A stretch of 64,000 bases of DNA from Allobranchiibius sp. CTAmp26. GTDB lineage: Bacteria; Actinomycetota; Actinomycetes; Actinomycetales; Dermatophilaceae. Of the stretch, positions 24,400-34,430 are shown piece by piece. The translations under genes were made by a program, and so were the position numbers. Positions within the stretch are counted from its first letter, which is position 1; the number at the start of each line of letters is the position of its first letter. The stretch spans positions 1-64,000 of the forward strand of contig NZ_JAGEKR010000016.1 of the NCBI RefSeq assembly GCF_017565405.1, written 5' to 3'. The notes under the pieces are model-generated. The model saw only the letters and a program-made list of their open reading frames with translations, was not told the origin of the DNA and made no database searches.

Positions 24400-25449
24400 A
24401 TGGACGCACCCCCCTTCTCCGGCCGACGTCGCCCCCGAGGATGCGTCGAACGGGTCGACGCCGACGCTGCTGCAGCCCTCCCGTTGGTGGCCGGAGGGCT
24501 GTGCGTTGTAACCGCGGCCGAGGACGGCCCGGCAGCGCAGCAAGCGCACGCCGCCCGGTTGCAGCGCGTCCGTCGCGGCGCGTACGTCGATCGCGATGGC
24601 TGGGAGGAGCTGTCCACCGATGCGCAGCTTCTCGTGCGGGCGCATGCGATCTCTGACTCGGCCGAGCGGGGACGCCTGTTCTCCCACTGCACGGCGGCGC
24701 GGGCTTGGGGTCTGCCCACCATCGGCAGGCAGCAGTCGTCCGTCGAGATCTTGGTCGACGACGGCCGGACGGGCAGATCACCTGGGCTGATTCGTCGACG
24801 CACCCAGAACCTGCCCGACGGCGTCGAACTGGACGGCCTGCTCGTCACCAACCCCGCGCGTACCGCGGTGGACATCGCGAGAGTGCAGTCGCTCGCTTCA
24901 GGGGTGAGCGTGATGGATAGCGCCCTTACCCGAGGACTCGCATCGCGCGACGAGCTCCAGGCCGAGGTGTGGGCTGTGCCACGCGGCGGGAGGGGCCGGC
25001 AGTTCGCCGCGCTGGCACTCGCGCTCGCTGACAAGGGGGGTGAGTCAGCGGGCGAGTCCCTCAGTCGGGTGCAGCTCTACATGGCGGGTTTTCCGCGCCC
25101 GAGCCTTCAGGTGGAGTTCCGCGACGACCAGGGATTCATCGGACGGGTTGACATGTTCTGGAGGGAACTTGGCGTCGTCGGAGAATTCGACGGCAAGACC
25201 AAGTACGGCGTCGACGCCAGGCAATCGTCAGCGCAGGCGGCAGAAATCCTCTGGCGTGAGAAGCAACGCGAAGACCGCCTCCGGGCACTAGGTCTCACGG
25301 TGGTCCGGTGGATCTGGTCCGACGCGTGGGATGTGACCCCGCTGCTGCGACGTCTGCGCGCAGCGGGGCTACGCACCGGGCATTCGCAGCAGTGGCCAGT
25401 GCCCGACCTGTCGAGTGGCAGGGAAACTCGTCGAGTGGCGCACTCCTAG
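24400..25449 (+). CDS. AbiEi-antitoxin-domain / DUF559 protein with a restriction-endonuclease-like C-terminus (copy 1)
   Basis: 349 aa from the ATG at 24400, or 363 aa from 24358; neither has a clear ribosome site. The N-terminal part resembles the winged-helix AbiEi-type domain (LQRVRRGAYVDRDGW, SHCTAARAWGLP, VTNPARTAVDIAR). The C-terminal DUF559 domain shows a Vsr-like nuclease signature: GRVDMFW, then GEFDGKTKYG, then REDRLRALGLTVVRW. Such genes are common and multicopy in actinobacteria; no function is established, and AbiEi-type antitoxin activity cannot be assumed. The last 13 codons and the stop (25411-25449) lie inside the left part of hairpin A copy 2, and hairpin A copy 1 precedes the gene. 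A related gene is at 35656-36579. Confidence 0.7.
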   Translation: MDAPPFSGRRRPRGCVERVDADAAAALPLVAGGLCVVTAAEDGPAAQQAHAARLQRVRRGAYVDRDGWEELSTDAQLLVRAHAISDSAERGRLFSHCTAARAWGLPTIGRQQSSVEILVDDGRTGRSPGLIRRRTQNLPDGVELDGLLVTNPARTAVDIARVQSLASGVSVMDSALTRGLASRDELQAEVWAVPRGGRGRQFAALALALADKGGESAGESLSRVQLYMAGFPRPSLQVEFRDDQGFIGRVDMFWRELGVVGEFDGKTKYGVDARQSSAQAAEILWREKQREDRLRALGLTVVRWIWSDAWDVTPLLRRLRAAGLRTGHSQQWPVPDLSSGRETRRVAHS

Positions 25450-25482
25450 GGGGTGCACTGGAAACATATGTATGCCACTCGG
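25411..25482. repeat. long hairpin, family A copy 2, overlapping the end of a coding region
   Basis: The right arm (GAAACATATGTATGCCACTC, ending about 25480) and the centre match the other copies, but the outer left arm is degenerate (TCGAGTGGCA kept, the ATACATATG part replaced). The left half codes for the C-terminus of the DUF559 protein and the loop supplies its TAG stop at 25447-25449. It lies between convergent genes and may terminate both. Confidence 0.65.
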
Positions 25483-25496
25483 GGTAGGAGTACGGG

Positions 25497-27423
<1,927 letters not shown>

Positions 27424-27428
27424 CTTCG

Positions 27429-27980
27429 ATGCAGACCATCGGCGTCTCGTTCGCAGTGCCGGAGCCGTGGGCGGCGCAGTTGCAGGAGGCGCGGCGCCGC
27501 GCCGGCGACGACCTCGCCGACGCCGTGCCCCCGCACGTCACCCTGATGCCCCCGACGGAGATCGAGGACGCCGACCACGACGCGCTGCGTACGCACCTGG
27601 CGTCGGTGGCCACGCGTCACAACCCTTTTCGGATGACGCTGCGTGGCACCGGCACCTTCCGGCCCACCTCCGAGGTGGTCTTCGTCGCGGTCGCCGAAGG
27701 CATCAGCAGCTGCGAGCAGATCGAGGCGGACGTGCGCTCCGGCCCGGTCACTCGCACGCTGCAGTTCCCGTACCACCCGCACGTCACCATCGCGCACGAC
27801 GTCCCCGAGGACGGGTTGGACCGCGCGTTCAGCGACCTGGCGGGCTTCGAGGCGCGCTTCCAGGTCGAGGGTTTCGACCTGTACGAGCACGGCACGGACG
27901 AGGTATGGCGCCCGGTACGCCACTTCTCCTTTGCGGGCCTTCCCGCGAGACGGGGTGTGTCCGTCTCCGCAGGGAACTGA
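27429..27980 (+). CDS. 2'-5' RNA ligase superfamily (2H phosphoesterase) protein
   Basis: 183 aa with the two HxTx motifs that define 2H phosphoesterases: PPHVTLMPP near residue 37 and HPHVTIAHD near residue 119, supplying both catalytic His/Thr pairs. Such proteins hydrolyse 2',3'-cyclic phosphodiesters or ligate 2'-5' RNA ends in vitro; the physiological substrate is usually unknown. It is probably cotranscribed with trpS, being only 5 bp downstream. The last 20 residues (after FSFAGLPARR) have no clear counterpart in the family and reach toward the terminator at 27995. Confidence 0.85.
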   Translation: MQTIGVSFAVPEPWAAQLQEARRRAGDDLADAVPPHVTLMPPTEIEDADHDALRTHLASVATRHNPFRMTLRGTGTFRPTSEVVFVAVAEGISSCEQIEADVRSGPVTRTLQFPYHPHVTIAHDVPEDGLDRAFSDLAGFEARFQVEGFDLYEHGTDEVWRPVRHFSFAGLPARRGVSVSAGN

Positions 27981-27994
27981 CCGCGAGGCCGATT

Positions 27995-28021
27995 CCCCAC
28001 CTGAGGGTGCCTCTGGTGGGG
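27995..28021 (+). terminator. hairpin terminator after trpS and the 2H phosphoesterase gene
   Basis: CCCCACCTGAGG (27995-28006), loop GTG, CCTCTGGTGGGG (28010-28021): 12-bp stem with one mismatch, followed by a G run rather than the usual U tract. Confidence 0.55.
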
Positions 28022-28105
28022 GGGGGTCGTGCTGCCGGCTGATGTTTCTGGCGCCTGGACGAGAGCCGCGTGCCTCGTCTGCCCCTTCTGCGCCACCTCG
28101 CATGT

Positions 28106-28345
28106 CGGGAAGTGACCGCAGTGCCGATTACCGACCCGTGCGCGTACGCCGACCGCAGGAAAGTGACCGCAGTGCCGATTACCGACCCGGTCGCGTACGG
28201 CGACCGCAGGGAAGTGACCGCAGCGCCGACAAGCCACCCGGTCGCGTACGGCGACCGCAGGGAAGTGACCGCAGAGTCGACAACCCACCCGTGCGCGTAC
28301 GCCGCACGTCGGAAAGCGACCGCAGCGCCGACAACCCGCCACGAA
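28106..28345. repeat. 51-bp tandem repeat array 1 (about 5 units)
   Basis: The motif AGTGACCGCA occurs at 28111, 28162, 28213 and 28264, with AGCGACCGCA at 28315: an exact 51-bp period. Each unit also carries GCCGACAACCCACCC-type and GCGTACGC blocks; units 2 and 3 are nearly identical, the outer ones more divergent. The same unit occurs at 39767-39861 and, inverted, at 62097-62286. There are no unique spacers, so this is not a CRISPR array. Confidence 0.9.
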
Positions 28346-28443
28346 AGCGCACGAACTCACCCGTTCGGGAAAGGCACCCTGTGTCCCACGCCACATCGGC
28401 CGGGTGAGGCCCACCTAAGCGTGGCCTGAGAGCCGGTGCGCAG

Positions 28444-28449
28444 TAATCT
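28444..28449 (+). promoter_or_regulatory. candidate -10 element for leaderless sdhCAB transcript
   Basis: TAATCT, 7 nt, then GTG at 28457. This is the best match to a consensus -10 hexamer among the leaderless candidates in the window. No ribosome site precedes the GTG. Confidence 0.45.
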
Positions 28450-28456
28450 CCAGGCT

Positions 28457-29182
28457 GTGGCTATTTCAACCCTCCCTGCGAAGCGCGCCAAGCGCACGGG
28501 GAAGACGGGCAGCAGCGTCTACCTGAAGACCGTCATGGCGGTCACGGGCATCATCTTCGTGCTGTACGTGCTCGCGCACATGTACGGCAACCTCAAGCTC
28601 TTCGCCGGGCACGCCGCGTACAACGAGTACGCGGAGGGCCTGCGCACGCTGGGCACGCCGGAACTGCCGCGGCACGGCTTCCTCACGATCATGGAGATCG
28701 TGCTGGGCGTCAGCGTCGTGCTGCACATCTACGCGGCCGTCACGCTGTGGAAGCGCTCCAAGACCGCCCGGCCGCAGCGCTACGCGGTGAAGAAGACCGT
28801 CGTGCAGTCCTTCTCGTCCAAGTGGATGCGCTGGGGCGGGCTCGCGCTGCTGCTCTTCATCATCTGGCACCTGATCGAGTTCACCCTCTTCAAGGTCAAC
28901 GTCGGCTCCGGCGGGCAGGGCGCGCAGGTCACGCAGGACCCGTTCGAGCTGGTCGTGCACACCTTCGACACGTGGTGGATGACCCTGATCTACCTGGTCG
29001 CCATGGCTGCGCTGCTCATGCACCTGCACCACGGGGTCTGGAGCGCCTCGCAGACCCTCGGCCTCGCGGGCACGCCCGCGGCCCGGCGGTACTGGAAGCT
29101 CGCGGGCCTGGCCATCGGCGTGATCGTCGCCGTCGGTTTCATCGTCCCGCCCCTGTTCATCCTGTTCGGCGTCATCAAGTAA
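28457..29182 (+). CDS. sdhC: succinate dehydrogenase cytochrome b subunit, single-subunit type B anchor
   Basis: 241 aa from the GTG at 28457. Five hydrophobic segments are visible (about 35-55, 80-100, 125-145, 170-190, 210-235). Conserved His residues occur in or near helices (AHMYGNLKLF, VVLHIYAAV, IWHLIEFTLF, MHLHHGVWSA), as needed for a di-haem type B anchor that hands electrons to menaquinone. It heads sdhCAB, with sdhA starting 9 bp after its stop. No separate sdhD exists, which distinguishes this operon from the four-gene mycobacterial type. Confidence 0.9.
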   Translation: MAISTLPAKRAKRTGKTGSSVYLKTVMAVTGIIFVLYVLAHMYGNLKLFAGHAAYNEYAEGLRTLGTPELPRHGFLTIMEIVLGVSVVLHIYAAVTLWKRSKTARPQRYAVKKTVVQSFSSKWMRWGGLALLLFIIWHLIEFTLFKVNVGSGGQGAQVTQDPFELVVHTFDTWWMTLIYLVAMAALLMHLHHGVWSASQTLGLAGTPAARRYWKLAGLAIGVIVAVGFIVPPLFILFGVIK

Positions 29183-29191
29183 GGGCCGCAG

Positions 29192-31177
29192 ATGTCTGAC
29201 CTGATCCAAGACCTGTACCGCGAGGGCGAGCCGATCGCGGACACCAAGTGTCCCGACGGCCCCATCGAGAACCGCTGGACCGAGGCGAAGTTCGAGAACA
29301 AGCTCGTCAACCCCTCGAACCGGCGCAAGCTGTCGGTGATCATCGTGGGCACCGGGCTGGCCGGCGGGGCCGCCGCCGCCACGCTCGGCGAGGCCGGGTA
29401 CCACGTGAAGTCCTTCTGTTACCAGGACAGCCCGCGCCGTGCGCACTCGATCGCCGCTCAGGGTGGCATCAACGCCGCCAAGAACTACAACGACGACGGC
29501 GACTCGACGTACCGGCTCTTCTACGACACGGTCAAGGGCGGCGACTACCGCTCCCGCGAGACCAACGTCTACCGCCTGGCCGAGGTCAGCACCGCGATCA
29601 TCGACCAGTGCGTCGCGCAGGGCGTCCCGTTCGCGCGTGAGTACGGCGGCCTGCTCGACAACCGCTCGTTCGGCGGCGTGCAGGTCGCGCGCACCTTCTA
29701 CGCCCGCGGCCAGACCGGCCAGCAGCTGCTGATCGGCGCGTACCAGGCCATGGAGCGCCAGGTCACCGCCGGCACCGTCGAGGCGTTCACCCGCCACGAG
29801 ATGCTCGAGGTGATCGTCGTCGACGGTCGCGCCCGCGGCATCATCGCCCGCGACATGGTCACGGGTGAGATCGAGACCCACCTGGCCGACGCCGTGGTGC
29901 TCGCCTCCGGCGGCTACGGCAACGTCTACTTCCTGTCGACCAACGCGATGGGATGCAACGTCACGGCGACATGGCGCGCGCACCGCAAGGGCGCCTACTT
30001 CGGCAACCCCTGCTACACGCAGATCCACCCCACCTGCATCCCGGTCTCCGGTGAGCACCAGGCCAAGCTCACGCTGATGAGCGAGTCCCTGCGCAACGAC
30101 GGTCGTATCTGGGTGCCGAAGAACCGCGACGACTGCGACAAGGACCCCCGGGACATCCCCGAGGAGGACCGCGACTACTACCTGGAGCGCATCTACCCGG
30201 CGTTCGGCAACCTGGTGCCGCGTGACATCGCGTCCCGCCAGGCGAAGGCCATGTGCGACGACGGCCGCGGTGTCGGCCCGAAGGTCGGTGACTTCCGCCG
30301 CGGCGTCTACCTCGACTTCGCCGACGCCATGGAGCGTCTGTCGCGCGATCAGGTCGCCGCGAAATACGGGAACCTCTTCGACATGTACCAGCGGATCACC
30401 GGTGAATCGCCGTACGAGGTGCCGATGCGCATCTACCCGGCGGTGCACTACACGATGGGCGGGCTGTGGGTCGACTACGACCTGGAGACCACGATCCCCG
30501 GGCTGTTCGCGGCCGGTGAGGCCAACTTCTCCGACCACGGTGCCAACCGGCTGGGTGCGTCCTCGCTGATGCAGTGCCTGGCCGACGGCTACTTCGTGCT
30601 GCCCAACACGATCCGCGACTACCTGGCCGCCGGACCGTTCGAGAAGGTCGACGAGCAGCACGAGGCCGTGGTCGAGGCGCGCGCCGAGGTCACCGGTCGG
30701 ATCGAGAAGCTGCTGTCGATCAACGGCGAGCGCACTGTCGACTCCTTCCACCGCGAGCTCGGCCACATCATGTGGGAGTACTGCGGCATGGAGCGCAGCG
30801 AGGAAGGCCTGAACAAGGCCATCGAGCTGATCCGCTCACTGCGCGCGGAGTTCTGGCGCAACGTGCGGGTGCTCGGCAGCGCCGACACGCTCAACCAGTC
30901 CCTGGAGAAGGCCGGCCGGGTCGTGGACTTCCTCGAGCTCGGCGAGCTGATGTGCATCGACGCGCTGCACCGGCGCGAGTCGTGCGGTGGGCACTTCCGG
31001 GCCGAGAGCCAGACCGAGGACGGCGAGGCGCTGCGCGACGACGACAAGTTCGCGTACGTCGCAGCGTGGGAGTTCGGTGCCGACCGCACCGGCGACGACG
31101 TGGCCCTCACGCCGACCCTGCACAAGGAAGACCTCGTCTACAACTTCATCGAGTTGAAGCAACGGAGCTACAAGTAA
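29192..31177 (+). CDS. sdhA: succinate dehydrogenase / fumarate reductase flavoprotein subunit
   Basis: 661 aa. The FAD-binding motif [19 protein letters not shown] starts near residue 52, and the covalent-FAD histidine is His85 in [11 protein letters not shown]. Substrate-site segments include [27 protein letters not shown] and [29 protein letters not shown] binds FAD. The length and motifs match the Bacillus/actinobacterial type B enzyme. It oxidises succinate to fumarate in the TCA cycle at the cytoplasmic face, passing electrons to SdhB. Its stop is 2 bp before the sdhB start. A 766-codon open frame on the opposite strand is an artefact of G+C-rich codon use. Confidence 0.95.
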   Translation: MSDLIQDLYREGEPIADTKCPDGPIENRWTEAKFENKLVNPSNRRKLSVIIVGTGLAGGAAAATLGEAGYHVKSFCYQDSPRRAHSIAAQGGINAAKNYNDDGDSTYRLFYDTVKGGDYRSRETNVYRLAEVSTAIIDQCVAQGVPFAREYGGLLDNRSFGGVQVARTFYARGQTGQQLLIGAYQAMERQVTAGTVEAFTRHEMLEVIVVDGRARGIIARDMVTGEIETHLADAVVLASGGYGNVYFLSTNAMGCNVTATWRAHRKGAYFGNPCYTQIHPTCIPVSGEHQAKLTLMSESLRNDGRIWVPKNRDDCDKDPRDIPEEDRDYYLERIYPAFGNLVPRDIASRQAKAMCDDGRGVGPKVGDFRRGVYLDFADAMERLSRDQVAAKYGNLFDMYQRITGESPYEVPMRIYPAVHYTMGGLWVDYDLETTIPGLFAAGEANFSDHGANRLGASSLMQCLADGYFVLPNTIRDYLAAGPFEKVDEQHEAVVEARAEVTGRIEKLLSINGERTVDSFHRELGHIMWEYCGMERSEEGLNKAIELIRSLRAEFWRNVRVLGSADTLNQSLEKAGRVVDFLELGELMCIDALHRRESCGGHFRAESQTEDGEALRDDDKFAYVAAWEFGADRTGDDVALTPTLHKEDLVYNFIELKQRSYK

Positions 31178-31179
31178 CC

Positions 31180-31923
31180 ATGAACCTCACCCTCAAGATC
31201 TGGCGTCAGTCCGGACCCGACGACCGCGGTGACTTCGCGACGTACGACGTCCGCGACATCTCCGACGACATGTCGTTCCTGGAGATGCTCGACGTCCTCA
31301 ACGAGGACCTCATCGGCAAGGGCCAGGAGCCCGTGGCGTTCGACTCCGACTGCCGCGAGGGCATCTGCGGCACGTGCGGATTGATGATCTCCGGCCAGGC
31401 GCACGGCCCCGAGGTCACCACCACCTGCCAGTTGCACATGCGCTCGTTCAGCGACGGCGAGACGATCACCGTCGAGCCGTGGCGCGCGTCGTCGTTCCCG
31501 GTGCTGCGCGACCTGGTCGTCGACCGGTCGGCGTTCGACCGGATCATCCAGTCCGGCGGCTACATCTCGGTGAACACCGGGGCCGCCCCGGAGGCGCACT
31601 CGGTGCCGGTGCCCAAGGCGAACGCCGACCGCGCGTTCGACACGGCCACCTGTATCGGCTGCGGCGCGTGTGTCGCCGCCTGCCCGAACGCGTCCGGGAT
31701 GCTCTTCATGGGTGCCAAGATCGCCCACCTCGGCGAGCTGCCTCAGGGTCAGCCCGAGCGGGACTCCCGGGTGGTCTCGATGGTCAACCAGCACGACGCC
31801 GAGGGCTTCGGCGGTTGCACCAACATTGGGGAGTGCGCCGCGGCGTGCCCCAAGGAGATCCCGCTCGACGTGATCAACCAGCTCAACAAGGACTTCCGCA
31901 AGGCCAAGAAGGGCGCTCACTGA
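31180..31923 (+). CDS. sdhB: succinate dehydrogenase iron-sulfur subunit
   Basis: 247 aa with all three cluster ligand sets: 2Fe-2S in [17 protein letters not shown] plus a distal TTTC, 4Fe-4S in [16 protein letters not shown], and the third cluster in [17 protein letters not shown]. It bridges SdhA and the membrane anchor. The ATG at 31180 follows the sdhA stop by 2 bp; the longer open frame upstream is out of register with sdhA. A terminator hairpin lies 16 bp after the stop. Confidence 0.95.
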   Translation: MNLTLKIWRQSGPDDRGDFATYDVRDISDDMSFLEMLDVLNEDLIGKGQEPVAFDSDCREGICGTCGLMISGQAHGPEVTTTCQLHMRSFSDGETITVEPWRASSFPVLRDLVVDRSAFDRIIQSGGYISVNTGAAPEAHSVPVPKANADRAFDTATCIGCGACVAACPNASGMLFMGAKIAHLGELPQGQPERDSRVVSMVNQHDAEGFGGCTNIGECAAACPKEIPLDVINQLNKDFRKAKKGAH

Positions 31924-31938
31924 GCGACCGGTCTGTGC

Positions 31939-31967
31939 GGCGCCCGGGTCCTTTGGACTCGGGCGTC
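31939..31967. terminator. bidirectional terminator between sdhB and the convergent mannosyltransferase gene
   Basis: GGCGCCCGGGTCC (31939-31951), loop TTT, GGACTCGGGCGTC (31955-31967): 13-bp stem with two G-T wobbles. It ends 1 bp before the convergent gene's stop codon. Confidence 0.65.
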
Positions 31968-31968
31968 G

Positions 31969-33102
31969 TCATATGGCGACCTGCCGGGCGTACGCCGGGT
32001 GGGTGACCCGCCCGTAGTGCGTCAGTAGCTGCTCGACCACCGGCGCCCAGCCGCGGTGCAGCGCGTCCTCGCGACCGGCCGCACCCATCCGCCGGCGCCC
32101 CAGCGGGTCCGCCAGCAGCCCGCCCACCGCCTCCCGCAACGCGCCGGGCTGGTCGGGATCGAAGTGCAGGCCGTGCGTGCCCGCGCGGATGACGTCCAGT
32201 GGGCCGCCTCGGGCCGGCGCGACGACCGGGAGTCCGGAGGCCATCGCCTCCTGCAGGGTCTGTCCGAAGGTCTCGCAGGTGCCGGTGTGCACGAAGACGT
32301 CGAACGCGGCGTACGCGCGCGCCAACTCGGCCCCCTGCAGATATCCGAGGAAGTGCGCCCGAGGCAACAGTCGCTGCAGCTTGGGGCGGCTCGGCCCGTC
32401 GCCGACGACGACCAGCTCGACGTCCGGCAGATCGGCGATCTCCGCGAGCCGGTGCACCTCCTTCTCCGGGGCCAGCCGTCCGACGTACCCCACGACCGTC
32501 TGCTCCTCCGGCGCGAGGGATCGGCGCAGCTCGTGCGTCGCTGTGTCGGCGGGGCAGCGGGGGCGGAACAGGTCGGTGTCCACGCCGCGGCCCCACTGCG
32601 CGACGCGCGGAATGTCGTGTCGCTCCAGGTCGGCCGCGCAGGTGCTGCTCGGCGCCAGGGTGACGTCGGCGAGGGAGTGCACGTGCCGCAACCACTGCCA
32701 GGTGGCGAGCTTCATGGCTCCGGCGGCGGGGCCGGCGTGCTGGGCCAGGTAGGTCGCCATGTCGGTCTGGAAGACGGCGACCGTGGGAATCGACAGGTCG
32801 CGCGCCGCAGCCAGCCCCCGCGCGCCGAGCGCGAACGGCGACGCTGCGTGCACCACATCGGGCCGGAAGGCGGCCAGGATCGCGCCCAGGTCGACGAACG
32901 GAACGCCGACCCGGAAGTCGCGCAGCGTGACGCCGGGGACCGTGTGCACCCGTGCCCCCCGGTACGACGCGGGCGCGGGCGAGGGGCAGACGATCAGGAC
33001 CTGGTGACCGCCGTCCAGCAGGTGGTCGGCGACCCGGCAGACGCTGGTCGTGACGCCGTTGAGGGTGGGCAGGAACGACTCGGTGACGATGGCGACCCGC
33101 AT
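31969..33102 (-). CDS. GT4 glycosyltransferase, GDP-mannose-dependent alpha-mannosyltransferase (MgtA-like)
   Basis: 377 aa from the ATG at 33102; a GTG at 33111 would add three residues. The start MRVAIVTESFLPTLNGVTTSV and the segments VFQTDMATYL, WGRGVDTDLF, YVGRLAPEKEVHRL, VVGDGPSR and GTCETFGQTLQEAMASG are characteristic of actinobacterial MgtA/PimB-type mannosyltransferases working on mannolipids or lipomannan. The divergent neighbour encodes mannose-1-phosphate guanylyltransferase, which makes GDP-mannose, so donor and enzyme are paired here. Exact acceptor not determinable. Confidence 0.85.
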   Translation of the reverse strand: MRVAIVTESFLPTLNGVTTSVCRVADHLLDGGHQVLIVCPSPAPASYRGARVHTVPGVTLRDFRVGVPFVDLGAILAAFRPDVVHAASPFALGARGLAAARDLSIPTVAVFQTDMATYLAQHAGPAAGAMKLATWQWLRHVHSLADVTLAPSSTCAADLERHDIPRVAQWGRGVDTDLFRPRCPADTATHELRRSLAPEEQTVVGYVGRLAPEKEVHRLAEIADLPDVELVVVGDGPSRPKLQRLLPRAHFLGYLQGAELARAYAAFDVFVHTGTCETFGQTLQEAMASGLPVVAPARGGPLDVIRAGTHGLHFDPDQPGALREAVGGLLADPLGRRRMGAAGREDALHRGWAPVVEQLLTHYGRVTHPAYARQVAI

Positions 33103-33261
33103 GCGGCACACGCTGGTGGCGCTCGTCGACGGGAGGGTGAACGCCCGGTGCCGGGCAAGGTGGCGATTCGGTGAAGAGACGCTGTTGGATCGTGTGACAT
33201 ATCCGACGGTCCAAGTTGCAGTGCCGGGTCGTTCATCCGACCACCGTCCGATTCTTTCGGT

Positions 33262-33267
33262 TAGCGT
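33262..33267 (+). promoter_or_regulatory. candidate -10 element for leaderless manC transcript
   Basis: TAGCGT, 6 nt, then ATG at 33274. No Shine-Dalgarno sequence. Confidence 0.4.
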
Positions 33268-33273
33268 TCAGCC

Positions 33274-34383
33274 ATGTCCGAATCCCTCCTGCCGACGGCG
33301 ATTCCCGATTTCTGGGCGATCATCCCCGCCGGCGGTTCCGGTACGAGGCTCTGGCCGCTCTCGCGGGAGTCGTCGCCGAAGTTCCTGCACGACCTCACCG
33401 GATCGGGACAGTCCCTCCTGCAGGGCACCGTCGACCGTCTCGTCCCGCTGTGCGAGGAACGCTTCATGGTCGTGACCGGCGTGCCGCACGTGGACGCCGT
33501 ACGCGAGCAGCTGCCGACTCTGGGCTTCGACAACCTGCTCACCGAGCCGTCACGGCGTGAGTCGCTGCCGGCCATCGGACTGGCTGCCGCGATTCTGGAG
33601 CAGCGCAACCCCGAGGCGATCATCGGCTCCTTCGCGGCCGACCATGTCATCAACGACGTCGTTGCCTTCTGTGAGTGCGTCTCCGAGGCGGTGCACGTCG
33701 CGCGGACCGGCAAGCTGGTCACCATCGGCATCGAACCCAACCACCCCGCAACGGGATTCGGCTACATCAAGGTCGGCGACGAGTTGCTCGTCGAGGGTGC
33801 GCCGCGCGCTCGTGAGGTCGACGCGTTCGTCGAGAAGCCCGACGGGCCGACGGCGGAGGAGTACGTCGAGAGCGGCGCGTACTGGTGGAACGCCGGAATG
33901 TTCGTGGTGCAGGCCAAGTCGCTGATGGACCTGATCGCGCACTACCAGCCGTTGCTCGCGGAGTACCTGCGCGCGATCGCCGCCCGGCCGCTGCGGCTCG
34001 CGGAGCTGTGGCCGCGGCTGACCAAGATCACCATCGACAACGCGATCGCGGAGCCCGCGTCGGTGGACGGCCAGGTCGCGGTCATCCCGGCGACCTTCGG
34101 CTGGGACGACGTCGGCGACTTCGCCTCTTTGGCCACGCTGCTCATGGATCGCCAGGACGAACCGGGCGTGAAGGTGCTCGGGGAGTCGTCCCTCGTCGTG
34201 ATGAAGGACGCGACCGGTGTGGTCGCCCCCGGCTCGGGTCGCACGGTCGTCGCACTCGGCATCCAGGACGTCGTCGTCGTCGACACGATGGACGCCGTGC
34301 TCGTCACCACCCGTGACCGGGCGCAGGACGTGAAGATCCTCGTCGAGCAGATGCGACTCAACGGGCGCGCGCACCTGACCTGA
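33274..34383 (+). CDS. manC: mannose-1-phosphate guanylyltransferase
   Basis: 369 aa nucleotidyltransferase. The signature loop is PAGGSGTRLWPLSRESSPKFL (residues about 18-38). FAADHVI, NHPATGFGYIKVG, FVEKPDG and YWWNAGMFV are the usual sugar-phosphate and metal contacts. C-terminal ends after a beta-helix-like tail; there is no fused phosphomannose isomerase domain, so it is the short actinobacterial form. It makes GDP-mannose for mannosylated lipids and glycans, matching the divergent mannosyltransferase. pyrD follows after 47 bp with its own -10 candidate. Confidence 0.92.
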   Translation: MSESLLPTAIPDFWAIIPAGGSGTRLWPLSRESSPKFLHDLTGSGQSLLQGTVDRLVPLCEERFMVVTGVPHVDAVREQLPTLGFDNLLTEPSRRESLPAIGLAAAILEQRNPEAIIGSFAADHVINDVVAFCECVSEAVHVARTGKLVTIGIEPNHPATGFGYIKVGDELLVEGAPRAREVDAFVEKPDGPTAEEYVESGAYWWNAGMFVVQAKSLMDLIAHYQPLLAEYLRAIAARPLRLAELWPRLTKITIDNAIAEPASVDGQVAVIPATFGWDDVGDFASLATLLMDRQDEPGVKVLGESSLVVMKDATGVVAPGSGRTVVALGIQDVVVVDTMDAVLVTTRDRAQDVKILVEQMRLNGRAHLT

Positions 34384-34417
34384 CGCGGGTCGTTCGCGCG
34401 CACCCGTCATACCTTCG

Positions 34418-34423
34418 TAAGCT
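34418..34423 (+). promoter_or_regulatory. candidate -10 element for leaderless pyrD transcript
   Basis: TAAGCT, 7 nt, then GTG at 34431. No ribosome site precedes the GTG. Confidence 0.4.
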
Positions 34424-34430
34424 GCCCTGT

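Larger units (their letters stand above)
27981..28456. other. intergenic region with a terminator and a 51-bp tandem repeat array
   Basis: 476 bp before sdhC. It contains a hairpin terminator (27995-28021), about five tandem 51-bp units (28106-28345) and the sdhC promoter. Because 51 is a multiple of three, several spurious long frames run through the repeats with a 17-residue periodicity; none has a ribosome site or a protein-like composition, so no gene is called. Confidence 0.7.

Noticed and set aside
28070-28429. Possible repeat protein encoded by the 51-bp array
   Set aside because: The period is a multiple of three so several frames on both strands stay open; none has a start signal, and the other two arrays do not preserve one common frame as a gene.
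27981-28456. tRNA or other structured RNA gene in the large gaps
   Set aside because: No cloverleaf-like or known RNA pattern was found; the gap is explained by a terminator, repeats and a promoter.
28466-30766. 766-codon open frame on the minus strand across sdhC and sdhA
   Set aside because: It is antisense to two certain genes and has the Arg/Gly/Val/Asp-rich composition expected from the complement of G+C-rich codons.
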